In this document: positions 53,746 to 62,039 of the stretch, piece after piece
How the letters are laid out: each line of letters begins with the position of its first letter
Numbering within the stretch: the first letter of the stretch is position 1
Source: Phytohabitans sp037414955
Lineage (GTDB): Bacteria; Actinomycetota; Actinomycetes; Mycobacteriales; Micromonosporaceae
Assembly (NCBI GenBank): GCA_037414955.1
Contig: JBBEWH010000039.1
Coordinates: 1 to 64,000, forward strand
Reading direction: 5' to 3'
DNA: 64,000 bases
Notes under the pieces: model-generated
The model's input: only the letters and a program-made list of their open reading frames with translations
Told to the model about the DNA's origin: nothing
Databases searched by the model: none
Program-made: the position numbers and the translations under genes

Positions 53746-54175
53746 GGCGGCAACACTCCTTGTTCTTGATCGATGGCAATAAATGCGGTTGATCTTCCTT
53801 ATATTGCGTACGCGATGCCGATCGTGACGATGCGCATTCATCCGGTCGGCGACGCGTTAGCAGGCATAGGCCCTGGGACCTGCGGTAACGTGCCGCTCGC
53901 TGGGCGCGTTCACGCAACATCCCGGTAACTCAGTTCGCTTGTGAATACTTTCACGAACTATCGCGATGTCAAGGGGAACGCTCGGAAAAAATCCGGGCGG
54001 GTGAGCAAGCCCACATCCCCTTTGTCCGGGTTTCGGCACGCGCGCCGACCCCCAGCATCTGACAGCCCTGGTCAATGTAGTACAGTCCACCCCGCCTACC
54101 CGGCATTTCAGGCGTGTTTCCTCCGCCGGGAAGCCCCCGGTAGAGGTCTCGCACGGGCAGGGTGGTACCCGTTAC
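53746..54175. other. 430-bp promoter region of whiB1
   Basis: Less GC-rich than its surroundings and without a gene. It should contain the whiB1 promoter; a CRP-like palindrome lies at 53940-53955. The part near the lipid-kinase stop shows no further signal that I can name. Confidence 0.55.
53940..53955. promoter_or_regulatory. CRP-like operator upstream of whiB1
   Basis: TGTGAATACTTTCACG matches TGTGA-N6-TCACA with one change. It is about 195 bp upstream of the whiB1 start. CRP control of whiB1 is known from Mycobacterium tuberculosis, which supports the reading. Confidence 0.6.
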
Positions 54176-55099
54176 TCACGAGATTACGCGCAACGCGGCC
54201 GGCACGCTGGCGAACCGGACCTTTTCTCGCTCGCCGAGGTAGTCGCCGTCCAGTTGGAACGGCTGCGGCCGGCTCGAGACCAGCGTGAACTCCGGGACGT
54301 CATGCAGTCGTAACACCTTGCGACCCTGCGGGGTGGCATTCGACGAGAGCAACTGCGTCATCGTGCGCGCGGTGCTCGCGAGCCGAAGCTCACGCAGCGC
54401 CATCACGTCGAGACCGAGATCGAACGACGCGTTCGGGTTGGGGTTGATCGGGCGATCGCCCAGGTATGTCCACGGCGCGGTGTTCTGAATGATCACTGTG
54501 GCCAATGCGCCTTCGGTGGTCTCACCGGGACGCTCCAGCCGGATCGCCGGATGACGCCGATCCATGGCCAGGAAGTACTGGTTGACCATCGAGCGCAGAT
54601 AGAGCGAGGGCGTGGAGGTGCGGCCCCGGAGGCGCTCCTGCTCGACCCGGCGGACCACCGAGGCGTCCAGGCCCAACCCGGCGCAGAACGTGAAGTACCG
54701 GTCGTCCGCGAGACCCAACCCGATCGTGCGCACCCGGCCGGCGTGCAGCGAATCGAGGATCATGCTGGTGCCCTCGGCCCAGTCCTTGGGCAGGCCCAGC
54801 GCGCGGGCGAACACGTTCGTCGAGCCGCCCGGCACCACCGCCAGCGCCGGCCGCTTGTCGGCGTCCGGCATGGCCATCAGCCCGTTCACGACCTCGTTGA
54901 CGGTGCCGTCGCCGCCGAGGGTGACCACCACCTCGACACCGTTCTCCGCGGCCTCCCGGGCGAGCGTGGTGCCGTGCCCGCGCCGGCGGGTGTGATGCAC
55001 CGTCAGGTCGAACTCGCTCCGCAGCGCCCGCACCAGCACGTCGCGGGCGCGTTCGCTGGTCGTGGTCGCCTTTGGATTGACGACCAGTAGGGCGCGCAT
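54176..55099 (-). CDS. Diacylglycerol/lipid kinase family protein
   Basis: A 307-residue lipid kinase of the DgkB/YegS type. It begins MRALLVVNPKATTTSERA and has the glycine-rich nucleotide loop VVVTLGGDGTVNEVVNGLM (near residue 60) and VPGGSTNVFARALGLP (near 90). It phosphorylates a lipid, probably diacylglycerol, at the inner membrane face. ATG 55099 is the usual start; a GTG-type start three codons earlier is less likely. Confidence 0.9.
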   Translation of the reverse strand: MRALLVVNPKATTTSERARDVLVRALRSEFDLTVHHTRRRGHGTTLAREAAENGVEVVVTLGGDGTVNEVVNGLMAMPDADKRPALAVVPGGSTNVFARALGLPKDWAEGTSMILDSLHAGRVRTIGLGLADDRYFTFCAGLGLDASVVRRVEQERLRGRTSTPSLYLRSMVNQYFLAMDRRHPAIRLERPGETTEGALATVIIQNTAPWTYLGDRPINPNPNASFDLGLDVMALRELRLASTARTMTQLLSSNATPQGRKVLRLHDVPEFTLVSSRPQPFQLDGDYLGEREKVRFASVPAALRVIS

Positions 55100-55152
55100 G
55101 GCCGGCACTGTACCCGCCGACCCAACCCCGGTGGGCGGGTATGGTTTCCGGC

Positions 55153-55557
55153 GTGACGACGGACTCGCCGCCGCTGCTGCCCGGCCCGCTGCGGTGGGCG
55201 GTGCGGTTGCTGACCGGCGAAGCCGTGGCGCTCGGCCTGGTCGCGGTCTTCCTGGTCTACGAGGACCTGACCGGCACCGCCACCACGCTGGGTGGCGCGC
55301 TCGTGGTGACCGGCTTCGCGGCCGTCGGCGCGCTGCTGGTGTTCGCCCTGGCGCGGGCGCTGGCCGCTCGGCGCAAGGGCGCCCGCGGCCCGGCGGTCGT
55401 GGTGCAGCTGATGCTGCTGCCGATCGGCTTCTTCATGATCCAGGGTGGACTGGCCTGGCTGGGCGTTCCGGTCCTCGCGCTCGCGCTGACGATCGGTGGT
55501 TGCCTGGTGAGCCCGTCCACGATCAAGGCACTTGGCCTGGACACCAGGCACCCTTGA
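55153..55557 (+). CDS. Small membrane protein, four helices
   Basis: About 134 residues with four hydrophobic helices (for example AVALGLVAVFLVY, GALVVTGFAAVGALLVFALA). I do not recognise the family, though similar proteins occur next to lipid-kinase genes in actinobacteria. TATGGT (55139-55144) stands 8 bp before GTG 55153, suggesting a leaderless transcript. The C-terminal TIKALGLDTRHP is encoded by a decayed family A copy. Confidence 0.65.
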   Translation: MTTDSPPLLPGPLRWAVRLLTGEAVALGLVAVFLVYEDLTGTATTLGGALVVTGFAAVGALLVFALARALAARRKGARGPAVVVQLMLLPIGFFMIQGGLAWLGVPVLALALTIGGCLVSPSTIKALGLDTRHP

Positions 55558-55577
55558 GGGACGCCGTGATCATGAGG
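55514..55577. repeat. Family A palindrome, decayed copy
   Basis: Left part CACGATCAAGGCACTTGG lies inside the end of the membrane protein gene; the right part CTTGAGGGACGCCGTGATC is well preserved. The arms pair only at the ends. Confidence 0.6.
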
Positions 55578-55587
55578 GTCGGATAGG

Positions 55588-56010
55588 GTGATTTCGGAGG
55601 TGGGTCGACTGACAGCGCAGGCCGAGCGGGTGACCGAAGACGACGTCGTGCTGCTCACCGTGCCAGCCGAGGTCGGCTATCTCAGCGTCCTGCGGACCGC
55701 GACGGCGGGTCTCGCGGCGCGCCTGCACTTCGCCCTCGACGAGATCGAAGACCTTCGCATCGCCGTCGATGAGGCGTGCGCGATGCTGCTGGCGGTGGCC
55801 ACCCGGAACGCCGAGCTCGACTGCCGGTTCTCGGTCACCGACGACGCGCTGGCCGTCGAGGTGACCGTCACGGTGGTGCGCGGGGCGCGGCTGCCCGCCG
55901 AGTCGTCGTTCGCGTGGAAGGTGCTCACCGCGCTGACCACGGCGGCGTCCGCGTCGCTGAACGACGACCGCGCCACGATCACGCTCCTGACCCGCCGCGT
56001 CGAGCCCTAG
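55588..56010 (+). CDS. Anti-sigma factor, RsbW/UsfX-like
   Basis: A 140-residue GHKL-like protein. It resembles UsfX (RsbW) of mycobacteria: IEDLRIAVDEACAMLLAVA in place of the N box and SSFAWKVLTALTTAASAS near the end. The asparagine of a normal N box is missing (ACAML), so kinase activity is doubtful. Proteins of this kind bind SigF-type sigma factors, but no sigF is adjacent. Start GTG 55588 or GTG 55600. Confidence 0.75.
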   Translation: MISEVGRLTAQAERVTEDDVVLLTVPAEVGYLSVLRTATAGLAARLHFALDEIEDLRIAVDEACAMLLAVATRNAELDCRFSVTDDALAVEVTVTVVRGARLPAESSFAWKVLTALTTAASASLNDDRATITLLTRRVEP

Positions 56011-56030
56011 CCGCGGCGAGCCCTAGCGCC

Positions 56031-56086
56031 CATGATCAAGGCGTCCTTCATGTCGCTATGACGACGTGAAGGACACCTTGATCATG
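56031..56086. repeat. Family A palindrome, full copy
   Basis: Left inner arm TTCATGTCG, right inner arm CGACGTGAA, centre TATGA; one mismatch in each arm (GGACACC on the right). It lies between convergent genes, and the acetyltransferase stop is within it. Confidence 0.88.
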
Positions 56087-56576
56087 AAGAGGCGAGGGCG
56101 TGGAGTGGGGCACCGCTCAACCGGTACGGCAGCCACTCGGCCTGGTGGGTGAAGCCCAGCCGGGTGTAGACGTCGCGGGCCGGGTTCCAGTCGAGCACCT
56201 GCAGGTCGAGGCGCTGATAGCCGCGCTCGACGCAGATCCGGGCCAGGGTGGCGATCAGGAGCCGGCCGGCGCCGGTGCCGCGCGCCTCGGGCCGGACGTA
56301 GATGTCTTCGAGGTAGACGCCGTGCACGCCTTCCCACGTGGAGAAGTTGCGGAACCACAGCGCGTATCCCAGCAGGTGGCCGTCGGGCCCGGTCGCGACG
56401 TGACCGAAGAGCGCGGGCGCCGGGTCGAAGAGGGCGGTGTGCAGTTGCTCGGCGGTGAGGTGGCACTGCTCGGGCGCCTTCTCGAACTCCGCCAGTTCGT
56501 GGACCATCGCGACCACGGCCGGCACGTCGTCAGGACGTGCCGGCCGGATCGCGATCGAGGCGGGAGCGATCGTCAC
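56082..56576 (-). CDS. GNAT-family N-acetyltransferase
   Basis: A 164-residue acetyltransferase similar to diamine/spermidine acetyltransferases: IRPARPDDVPAVVAMVHELA at the start, the acetyl-CoA loop VRPEARGTGAGRLLIATLA (near residue 103), and LQVLDWNPARDVYTRLGF. Acceptor unknown. GTG 56576 overlaps the sodN stop (GTGA), so both are translated from the same mRNA. Confidence 0.88.
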   Translation of the reverse strand: MTIAPASIAIRPARPDDVPAVVAMVHELAEFEKAPEQCHLTAEQLHTALFDPAPALFGHVATGPDGHLLGYALWFRNFSTWEGVHGVYLEDIYVRPEARGTGAGRLLIATLARICVERGYQRLDLQVLDWNPARDVYTRLGFTHQAEWLPYRLSGAPLHALASS

Positions 56577-56977
56577 GCCTGCTTGGTCTCCCAGAAGATC
56601 TTGGAGATTTCTTCGATCTTGCCGAGGAGCTCGTCGGCCTTGGCCGGGTCGGCCGAGCCCTTGGCGCCGGCGGCGCCCGCGAGCTTGGTCGCCTCGTTGA
56701 AAAGCTGGTGCAGATTCGGGTACTTCTCGAAGTGTGGCGCCTTGAAGTAGTCGGTCCACAGCACCCACAGGTGGTGCTTGACCAACTCGGCGCGCTGCTC
56801 CTTGATAATCAAGGCGCGGGTGCGGAATTCCGGGTCGGTGTTGGCCTGGTACTTCTCGGCGATAGCCTTGATCGACTCAGCCTCGATCCGTGCCTGCGCG
56901 GGATCGTAGACGCCACACGGCAAATCGCAGTGGGCGCTAACGACGGTGCGCGGGGCAAGAACGCGTGGAAGTCGCAT
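56573..56977 (-). CDS. sodN: Nickel superoxide dismutase
   Basis: A 134-residue precursor of the nickel SOD. The nickel hook HCDLPCGVYDP begins after a 17-residue leader ending VVSA; cleavage before the histidine exposes the N-terminal His needed for nickel binding. The rest is the usual four-helix subunit (KYQANTDPEFRTRALIIKEQ, HHLWVLWTDYFKAPHF). It removes superoxide in the cytosol. ATG 56977 has GGAGGGG 8 bases upstream. The maturation protease gene sodX is divergent next to it. Confidence 0.96.
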   Translation of the reverse strand: MRLPRVLAPRTVVSAHCDLPCGVYDPAQARIEAESIKAIAEKYQANTDPEFRTRALIIKEQRAELVKHHLWVLWTDYFKAPHFEKYPNLHQLFNEATKLAGAAGAKGSADPAKADELLGKIEEISKIFWETKQA

Positions 56978-56995
56978 AAGGACCCCTCCATGACG

Positions 56996-57014
56996 TTTGC
57001 GATGATCCAGCAAA
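56996..57014. promoter_or_regulatory. Inverted repeat TTTGC-N9-GCAAA, possible Nur box
   Basis: Lies between the divergent sodN and sodX starts. The half-sites and spacing fit the Nur (nickel-uptake regulator) box TTGC-N9-GCAA described in Streptomyces. It could control both genes according to nickel supply. Confidence 0.55.
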
Positions 57015-57042
57015 GACCCTACTCCTGCTCGCCTTACCCCAC

Positions 57043-57375
57043 ATGAGAGAGGTGGCACACAGCACCGTGTTCGCCGTACTCGTCAATGGACCATCGATGG
57101 CGCCGACGCTGCGCCACGGCGACGCGCTGCTCGTGCGCCGCGGCGGCCGGGCCGTCCGGCCCGGCGACATCGTGGTCGCGACTTTCCGGTCGCGGCCCGA
57201 TCTGCTCGTCGTCAAACGCGCGGTCCGCGCGCAGGACGGTGGCTGGTGGGTACGCGGAGACAACGAGTTCGTCACCGACGATTCCCGTGCGTACGGAGTC
57301 GCCGACGTGGTGGGGCGGGTATTGCTTCGCTATTGGCCGCGGCCCGGGTTTATGCTAGGCGGACGGACCGGGTGA
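57043..57375 (+). CDS. sodX: NiSOD maturation protease (S26 family)
   Basis: A 110-residue signal-peptidase-I-like protease. It shows the catalytic serine motif VNGPSMAPTLRHGD (near residue 19) and the lysine in LLVVKRAVRA (near 52), and a GDN turn. It removes the short leader of NiSOD. It has no N-terminal membrane anchor, consistent with a cytosolic substrate. Start ATG 57043; a GTG four codons later is possible. Confidence 0.93.
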   Translation: MREVAHSTVFAVLVNGPSMAPTLRHGDALLVRRGGRAVRPGDIVVATFRSRPDLLVVKRAVRAQDGGWWVRGDNEFVTDDSRAYGVADVVGRVLLRYWPRPGFMLGGRTG

Positions 57376-57485
57376 CCCCCGCCACCGCTGCGCCCAACTC
57401 AGCGCTCACCGACGCGCGCCGAGCCTTGGGCGAGGATCGCAACAGCTGTCAGGGCTGGGCGAGGATTGCGACTGGAGTCACCACG

Positions 57486-58634
57486 ATGCCACCGTCCCCA
57501 ATGGATCCCGTGTTCGCGCTGCACCGCGGCGGCAAGATGGCCGTCGCGTCGACGGTGCCACTGGCGAGCCGGGAAGACCTTTCCCTCGCGTACACCCCGG
57601 GCGTGGCCCGGGTCTGCGAGGCGATCGCCGCCGAGCCGGCGCTCGCCGCCGAATACACCTGGACCGGACACACCGTCGCGGTCGTCACCGACGGCTCGGC
57701 CGTGCTCGGGCTGGGCAACATCGGCGCCCGGGCCGCCATGCCGGTCATGGAGGGCAAGGCGGTGCTCTTCAAGCAGTTCGGCGGCGTCGACGCGGTGCCG
57801 ATCTGCCTCGACACCCAGGATGTCGACGAGATCATCGCGGTGGTCACCGCGCTCGCGCCGTCGTTCGGCGGCATCAACCTGGAAGACATCTCCGCGCCGC
57901 GCTGCTTCGAGATCGAGCGCCGGCTCGACGAGGCGCTGCCCATCCCGGTCTTCCACGACGACCAGCACGGCACGGCGATCGTGGTGCTCGCCGCCCTGCG
58001 CAACGCCGCCGCGCTGCTCGACCGCAAGCTTGGCGACCTGCGCGTGGTGGTCAGCGGCGCGGGCGCGGCCGGGGTCGCGGTCACCAACATGTTGATCGCC
58101 GGCGGCGTCCAGGCCAGCGAGGTGCTGGTGCTGGACTCGCGCGGCATCATCCACGGTGGACGCGACGACCTCACCCCGGTGAAGGCCGAGCTGGCGGCCA
58201 CGACCAACCAGGCGGGCGTGTCCGGCGGCATCGCCGAGGCGCTGGCCGGCGCAGACGTGCTGATCGGCGTGTCGGGCGGCCAGATCGCCGAGGCGGCGGT
58301 GGCCGGCATGGCGCCGGGGGGCATCGTGTTCGGGCTCGCGAACCCGACGCCCGAGGTGCACCCCGACGTGGCGGCGCGGCACGCGGCGCTGGTCGCCACC
58401 GGGCGCAGTGACTTCCCGAACCAGATCAACAACGTGCTCGCGTTCCCGGGCATCTTCCGGGGTGCCCTCGAGGCCCGCGCCCGGAGCATTACCGACGCGA
58501 TGAAGGTGGCGGCCGCCGACGCGATCGCCGACGTGGTCGCCGACGACCTGCGGCCGGACGCGTTCGTGCCGTCCGCGCTCGACCCCCGCGTCGCCCCGGC
58601 CGTGGCCGCGGCCGTCAAAGCCGCCGCTCTCTAA
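57486..58634 (+). CDS. NAD(P)-dependent malic enzyme
   Basis: A 382-residue malic enzyme of the short bacterial type; it decarboxylates malate to pyruvate. Motifs: SLAYTPGVARVCEAI, VVTDGSAVLGLGNIG (near residue 75), PVFHDDQHGTAIV (near 155) and the Rossmann loop VVSGAGAAGVAV (near 185). ATG 57486 is the start. Just upstream lies a 16-bp direct repeat (GGGCGAGGAT-type units at about 57427 and 57457). Confidence 0.94.
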   Translation: MPPSPMDPVFALHRGGKMAVASTVPLASREDLSLAYTPGVARVCEAIAAEPALAAEYTWTGHTVAVVTDGSAVLGLGNIGARAAMPVMEGKAVLFKQFGGVDAVPICLDTQDVDEIIAVVTALAPSFGGINLEDISAPRCFEIERRLDEALPIPVFHDDQHGTAIVVLAALRNAAALLDRKLGDLRVVVSGAGAAGVAVTNMLIAGGVQASEVLVLDSRGIIHGGRDDLTPVKAELAATTNQAGVSGGIAEALAGADVLIGVSGGQIAEAAVAGMAPGGIVFGLANPTPEVHPDVAARHAALVATGRSDFPNQINNVLAFPGIFRGALEARARSITDAMKVAAADAIADVVADDLRPDAFVPSALDPRVAPAVAAAVKAAAL

Positions 58635-58690
58635 CATGATCAAGGCGTCCCTCACGTCGCTATAACGACGTGAAGGACGCCGTGATCATG
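58635..58690. repeat. Family A palindrome, full copy
   Basis: Inner arms CTCACGTCG and CGACGTGAA around TATAA; right outer arm has one change (GCCGTGATC). It lies between the convergent malic enzyme and quinone oxidoreductase genes. Confidence 0.88.
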
Positions 58691-59639
58691 AGGAGTGGGG
58701 GAGGACGAGCTTGCCGAAGATCTCTCCGGACGCCAGCTTCGCGAACGCCCGCTCGACCTCCGCGAAACCGTAGACGCTGTCGACCACCGGGCGGACGCCT
58801 CGCTCGACGCACAGCGCCAGCAGGTCGGCCAGCTCCTCCCTGGTGCCCATCGACGTGCCCAGGACGTCGATCTGCATCGCGAACACCCGGCGCAGGTCGA
58901 CTGCCGCGCGGTGCCCGGAGGTCGCGCCCGACACCACGATCCGCGCGCCCGGCGCCGCGCACTTCAGCGAGTGCTCGAACGTCGCCGCGCCCACCGTCTC
59001 GATCACCACGTCGACCCGTTCCGGCAGCCGGGCACCCGGCTCGATCGCGGTCGCGCCCAGTTCGCCGATCCGCTCCCGCTTTCCCGGGTCGCGGCTGGTC
59101 GCGTACACCCGCTTGCCGAGCGCGACGGCGAGCACCACGGCCGCGGTGGCGACGCCACCGCCGGCGCCCTGGACCAGCACGGCCTCGCCGTCCGCGATCC
59201 GGCCACGGGTGGTCAACATCCGGTACGCGGTGAGCCAGGCGGTCGGCAGGCACGCCGCGTCGGCGAAGCTCAAGCCGGACGGCTTGGGCACGAGATTGGC
59301 CCGCGGCACCGCGACGCGCTCGGCGAGCGTGCCGGGGTGGTCCTCGGAGAGCAGGGAGTAGCCGCGCGGGTCGCCCGGGTCCGGGATGACCGGGTAGACG
59401 ACCACCTCGGCGCCGGTCTCGTCGACGCCGGCCGCGTCGCAGCCGAGAATCATCGGCAGTTTGCTCTCGGTGAGCCCGACCCCGCGCAGCGACCACAGGT
59501 CGTGGTGGTTGAGCGAGCTGGCCCGGACGTCGACGACCGTCCAGTCCGGCGCGGGCGGCACGGGGTCGGGGCGCTCACCGACGGTCAGTGCGGCGAGCGG
59601 GTTCGCGTCGTCGAAGGAGGAGGCGTAAGCGGCACGCAT
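58686..59639 (-). CDS. Zinc-type alcohol dehydrogenase / quinone oxidoreductase
   Basis: A 317-residue MDR-superfamily oxidoreductase. It has LNHHDLWSLRG near residue 45 as the family start signature, the NADPH loop VLVQGAGGGVATAAV (near 158) and a C-terminal FAEVERAFAKLASGEIFGKL. The structural zinc cysteines are absent, so it groups with quinone-oxidoreductase-like members. Substrate unknown. ATG 59639. Confidence 0.88.
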   Translation of the reverse strand: MRAAYASSFDDANPLAALTVGERPDPVPPAPDWTVVDVRASSLNHHDLWSLRGVGLTESKLPMILGCDAAGVDETGAEVVVYPVIPDPGDPRGYSLLSEDHPGTLAERVAVPRANLVPKPSGLSFADAACLPTAWLTAYRMLTTRGRIADGEAVLVQGAGGGVATAAVVLAVALGKRVYATSRDPGKRERIGELGATAIEPGARLPERVDVVIETVGAATFEHSLKCAAPGARIVVSGATSGHRAAVDLRRVFAMQIDVLGTSMGTREELADLLALCVERGVRPVVDSVYGFAEVERAFAKLASGEIFGKLVLPHSS

Positions 59640-59664
59640 GATCCGCACGCTAACACCACCCACA

Positions 59665-59720
59665 CATGATCAAGGCGTCCCTCAAGTCGTTAGAGCTACT
59701 TGAGGGACGCCTTGATCATG
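59665..59720. repeat. Family A palindrome, full copy
   Basis: Inner arms CTCAAGTCG and CTACTTGAG around TTAGAG. It lies 6 bp after the M6 protease stop and 26 bp upstream of the oxidoreductase start, both on the minus strand. Confidence 0.9.
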
Positions 59721-59725
59721 GAAAG

Positions 59726-61909
59726 TTAGCCGCCCGGCTGGACGACGCCGTTCACCGTCAGGGTGTACGGCGCGTACTGCTGGACCTGCTCGGTCGGCTC
59801 GTCGTAGGCGACGATCGCGACCACCGTCGGGAAGCCGTTGAACGGCGCGAGCTGGGCCCGCGTCAGGTCGACCTTCCGCCGGTTGTTGTACTGGGCCTGC
59901 AGCGCGACCTTGCCCTTCTCGTCGATGCCGACGAGGCGGACGCTCCAGTCGAAGACCTCGGTCGGGTTGACCTCGGTCGGCGAGTCGAACGGCGCGAGGC
60001 TGGACCCGTCGCTGACCACGGTGCCGCCCACGGTCACGTCGTCGACCTTCAGGCCGCCCATGTTGACGCCGCCGTCGCTGACGTACCGGAAGCCGAGCAG
60101 GACGGTCTGCCCCGCGTACGCCGACAGGTCGAACGTGTGCGGCTCGAAGCCGTCGGTCTCGTTCTTGTTGAGCGCCGGACCGAGCGGCCCGTCAACCGTC
60201 TTGTCACCGGCGATCGGCGTGTACGTCGTGCCGCCGTCGGTGGACACGACCACGTATCCGTAGTCGTAGCCCTCCTCGGCGCCGTACTTGGCCAGGAGCG
60301 ACAGCGTCGGGCTGCCCGAGGGCACCGCGACCGACGTGACCGCGGTGTTGTCGAGGTTCTCGCCGTCACCCGACCACAGCACCGGGTTGCCGGGCCGGTC
60401 CTCGTCGTCGCTGACGACGGTCCAGGCGAGCGGCAGGGCCGGCAGCGTGGCCGCGCCCCGGAACGACAGCGAGCGCAACTCGCGGCCCTTCAGGAACGTG
60501 CCCTCCGCGTTGCGCAGCGCGACGTAGTCGGCGCCGTTGGGTGCGGCGCCCGGCGTGTCGTAGCCGTCCGGGTTGGCCAGGTTGACCGTGGACCGGACGC
60601 TGGCCGAGGTGACCTGCCTCTTCGCCACGCCCAGCATCTTGCCGTCCTTGTCACCGACGATCTTGTCGACCAGGACCGAGGTCTGGTAGTTGTGCAGCAC
60701 CCGGTACGGGTCGTCGACGCCCTCGGCCTCCAGCGCGGCGGTGAGGCTGGCCATGCCCTGCAACTCGCCGTCGTTGTGCAGGCGGGTGAGGATGTCGGGG
60801 CCGAACCGGTCGTGCAGGTACAGCATGAACTGCCAGGCGTTGCCGTAGTCGGCGAGCACCTCGCCCGGGGTGTCACTGTCGCCCCACAGGGTCAGCGAGT
60901 TGCCCGGACCGCCGCAGTCCCGCGGGTTCGGGTTGTACTGCGTCTGCACCGGGCCGAAGCCCTGGAAGCAGTAGAGGTGGCTGTCCGCGCCCGGGTCGAA
61001 GACGGTCGCGTTGCCGTCGGCGTACCCGGTCAGGCTCTGCGCGTAGTCCGACAGGCCCTCGTTGATCCAGTTCCCCTCGAACGGGTCGGTGTAGTAGTGC
61101 TGCAGGTGCTGCCACTCGTGCGCGAACGTGCTCTCGTACGCGTACGGGCGGGCCGGCCGGCTGGTGCACACGTCGTCCGTCGGCTCGTCCGGCGGGTTGG
61201 CACCGGTGCGGTGCAGCCAGTCGAACGCGTCGACGGTCATCACGTTCCGGTCGAACACCTCGTTGAAGTACGAGAAGAAGAAGCCCGCGATGTACGTCGT
61301 GTTCGCCGGGAAGTCGTAGTAGTTGTCGTCCCGGACGTTGTCGATCAGGGCGACGGTCTTCTCGCCGCCGCCGGTGAAGTCGCCCGGGATCGCGGCGTTG
61401 GTGCCGTCCCGGTCCGGCGGCGTGCTGAAGGCCGCGACCTCCTTCGGGTACATGTTGGTGTCGAACTCGTGGACGAGGCTCGCCACGTGCGCGTCGGTGA
61501 TCTCGGTGGAGGATGGGACCTGCCGGCGGCAGTCGCCCTCGGGGAACGCGATGTCGTTCGCGACCCACACCTCGATGTACTCGCCGACGCCGCGCAGCGT
61601 GTAGTCCTTGTCGTAGATCTCGGCGTTGAAGTCGTCGAGGGCGAGCCAGGTGCGCACGGTGCCCACCGGTGGCGTCTCCGCCTGGACCTGGGCGCGCTGG
61701 GTGCTCGCCTTGGGCTGGTAGCTCTGCGGCGCCGACACCGGCTTGCCCTTGTAAGTGAAGTCCTTCTTCGTCAGTCCACGCATGTCACTGGGCGCACTCG
61801 ACGCCGAGGTCGACACGGGCGCAGCGGCCGCCGACGACACCGGGACGAGCGAGACCAGAGGTAGGACGAGAGCGGTGGCTGCGGCCCCAACAATGCGGCT
61901 GCGTGCCAT
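59726..61909 (-). CDS. Secreted immune-inhibitor-A-like metalloprotease (M6)
   Basis: A 727-residue exported protease. The signal peptide (MARSRIVGAAATALVLPLVS) ends near ASSAAAA (residues 25-30). The zinc motif HEWQH (61106-61120, near residue 266) is followed by WINEGLSDYA, which gives the third ligand. The C-terminus has a beta-rich MAM-like domain (AYAGQTVLLGFRYVSDGGVN) as in immune inhibitor A. It should degrade extracellular proteins. The S8 and M36 proteases elsewhere in the window are of different families. Confidence 0.92.
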   Translation of the reverse strand: MARSRIVGAAATALVLPLVSLVPVSSAAAAPVSTSASSAPSDMRGLTKKDFTYKGKPVSAPQSYQPKASTQRAQVQAETPPVGTVRTWLALDDFNAEIYDKDYTLRGVGEYIEVWVANDIAFPEGDCRRQVPSSTEITDAHVASLVHEFDTNMYPKEVAAFSTPPDRDGTNAAIPGDFTGGGEKTVALIDNVRDDNYYDFPANTTYIAGFFFSYFNEVFDRNVMTVDAFDWLHRTGANPPDEPTDDVCTSRPARPYAYESTFAHEWQHLQHYYTDPFEGNWINEGLSDYAQSLTGYADGNATVFDPGADSHLYCFQGFGPVQTQYNPNPRDCGGPGNSLTLWGDSDTPGEVLADYGNAWQFMLYLHDRFGPDILTRLHNDGELQGMASLTAALEAEGVDDPYRVLHNYQTSVLVDKIVGDKDGKMLGVAKRQVTSASVRSTVNLANPDGYDTPGAAPNGADYVALRNAEGTFLKGRELRSLSFRGAATLPALPLAWTVVSDDEDRPGNPVLWSGDGENLDNTAVTSVAVPSGSPTLSLLAKYGAEEGYDYGYVVVSTDGGTTYTPIAGDKTVDGPLGPALNKNETDGFEPHTFDLSAYAGQTVLLGFRYVSDGGVNMGGLKVDDVTVGGTVVSDGSSLAPFDSPTEVNPTEVFDWSVRLVGIDEKGKVALQAQYNNRRKVDLTRAQLAPFNGFPTVVAIVAYDEPTEQVQQYAPYTLTVNGVVQPGG

Positions 61910-62039
61910 GAAACCCCCTTATTCAATGGCTGTCTGTACACATGTGCCTACCCGCACAACCGTGCGAAGCGCAATAGAGTGTGCGGACAATCCGATGTGG
62001 ACGCCCGGAATGTCGGTAAATACACACCCACCCGGCGGG

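Noticed and set aside
59666..61864. 732-codon plus-strand frame opposite the M6 protease
   Set aside because: Antisense shadow; low-complexity V/R/D/H composition and a start within a repeat.
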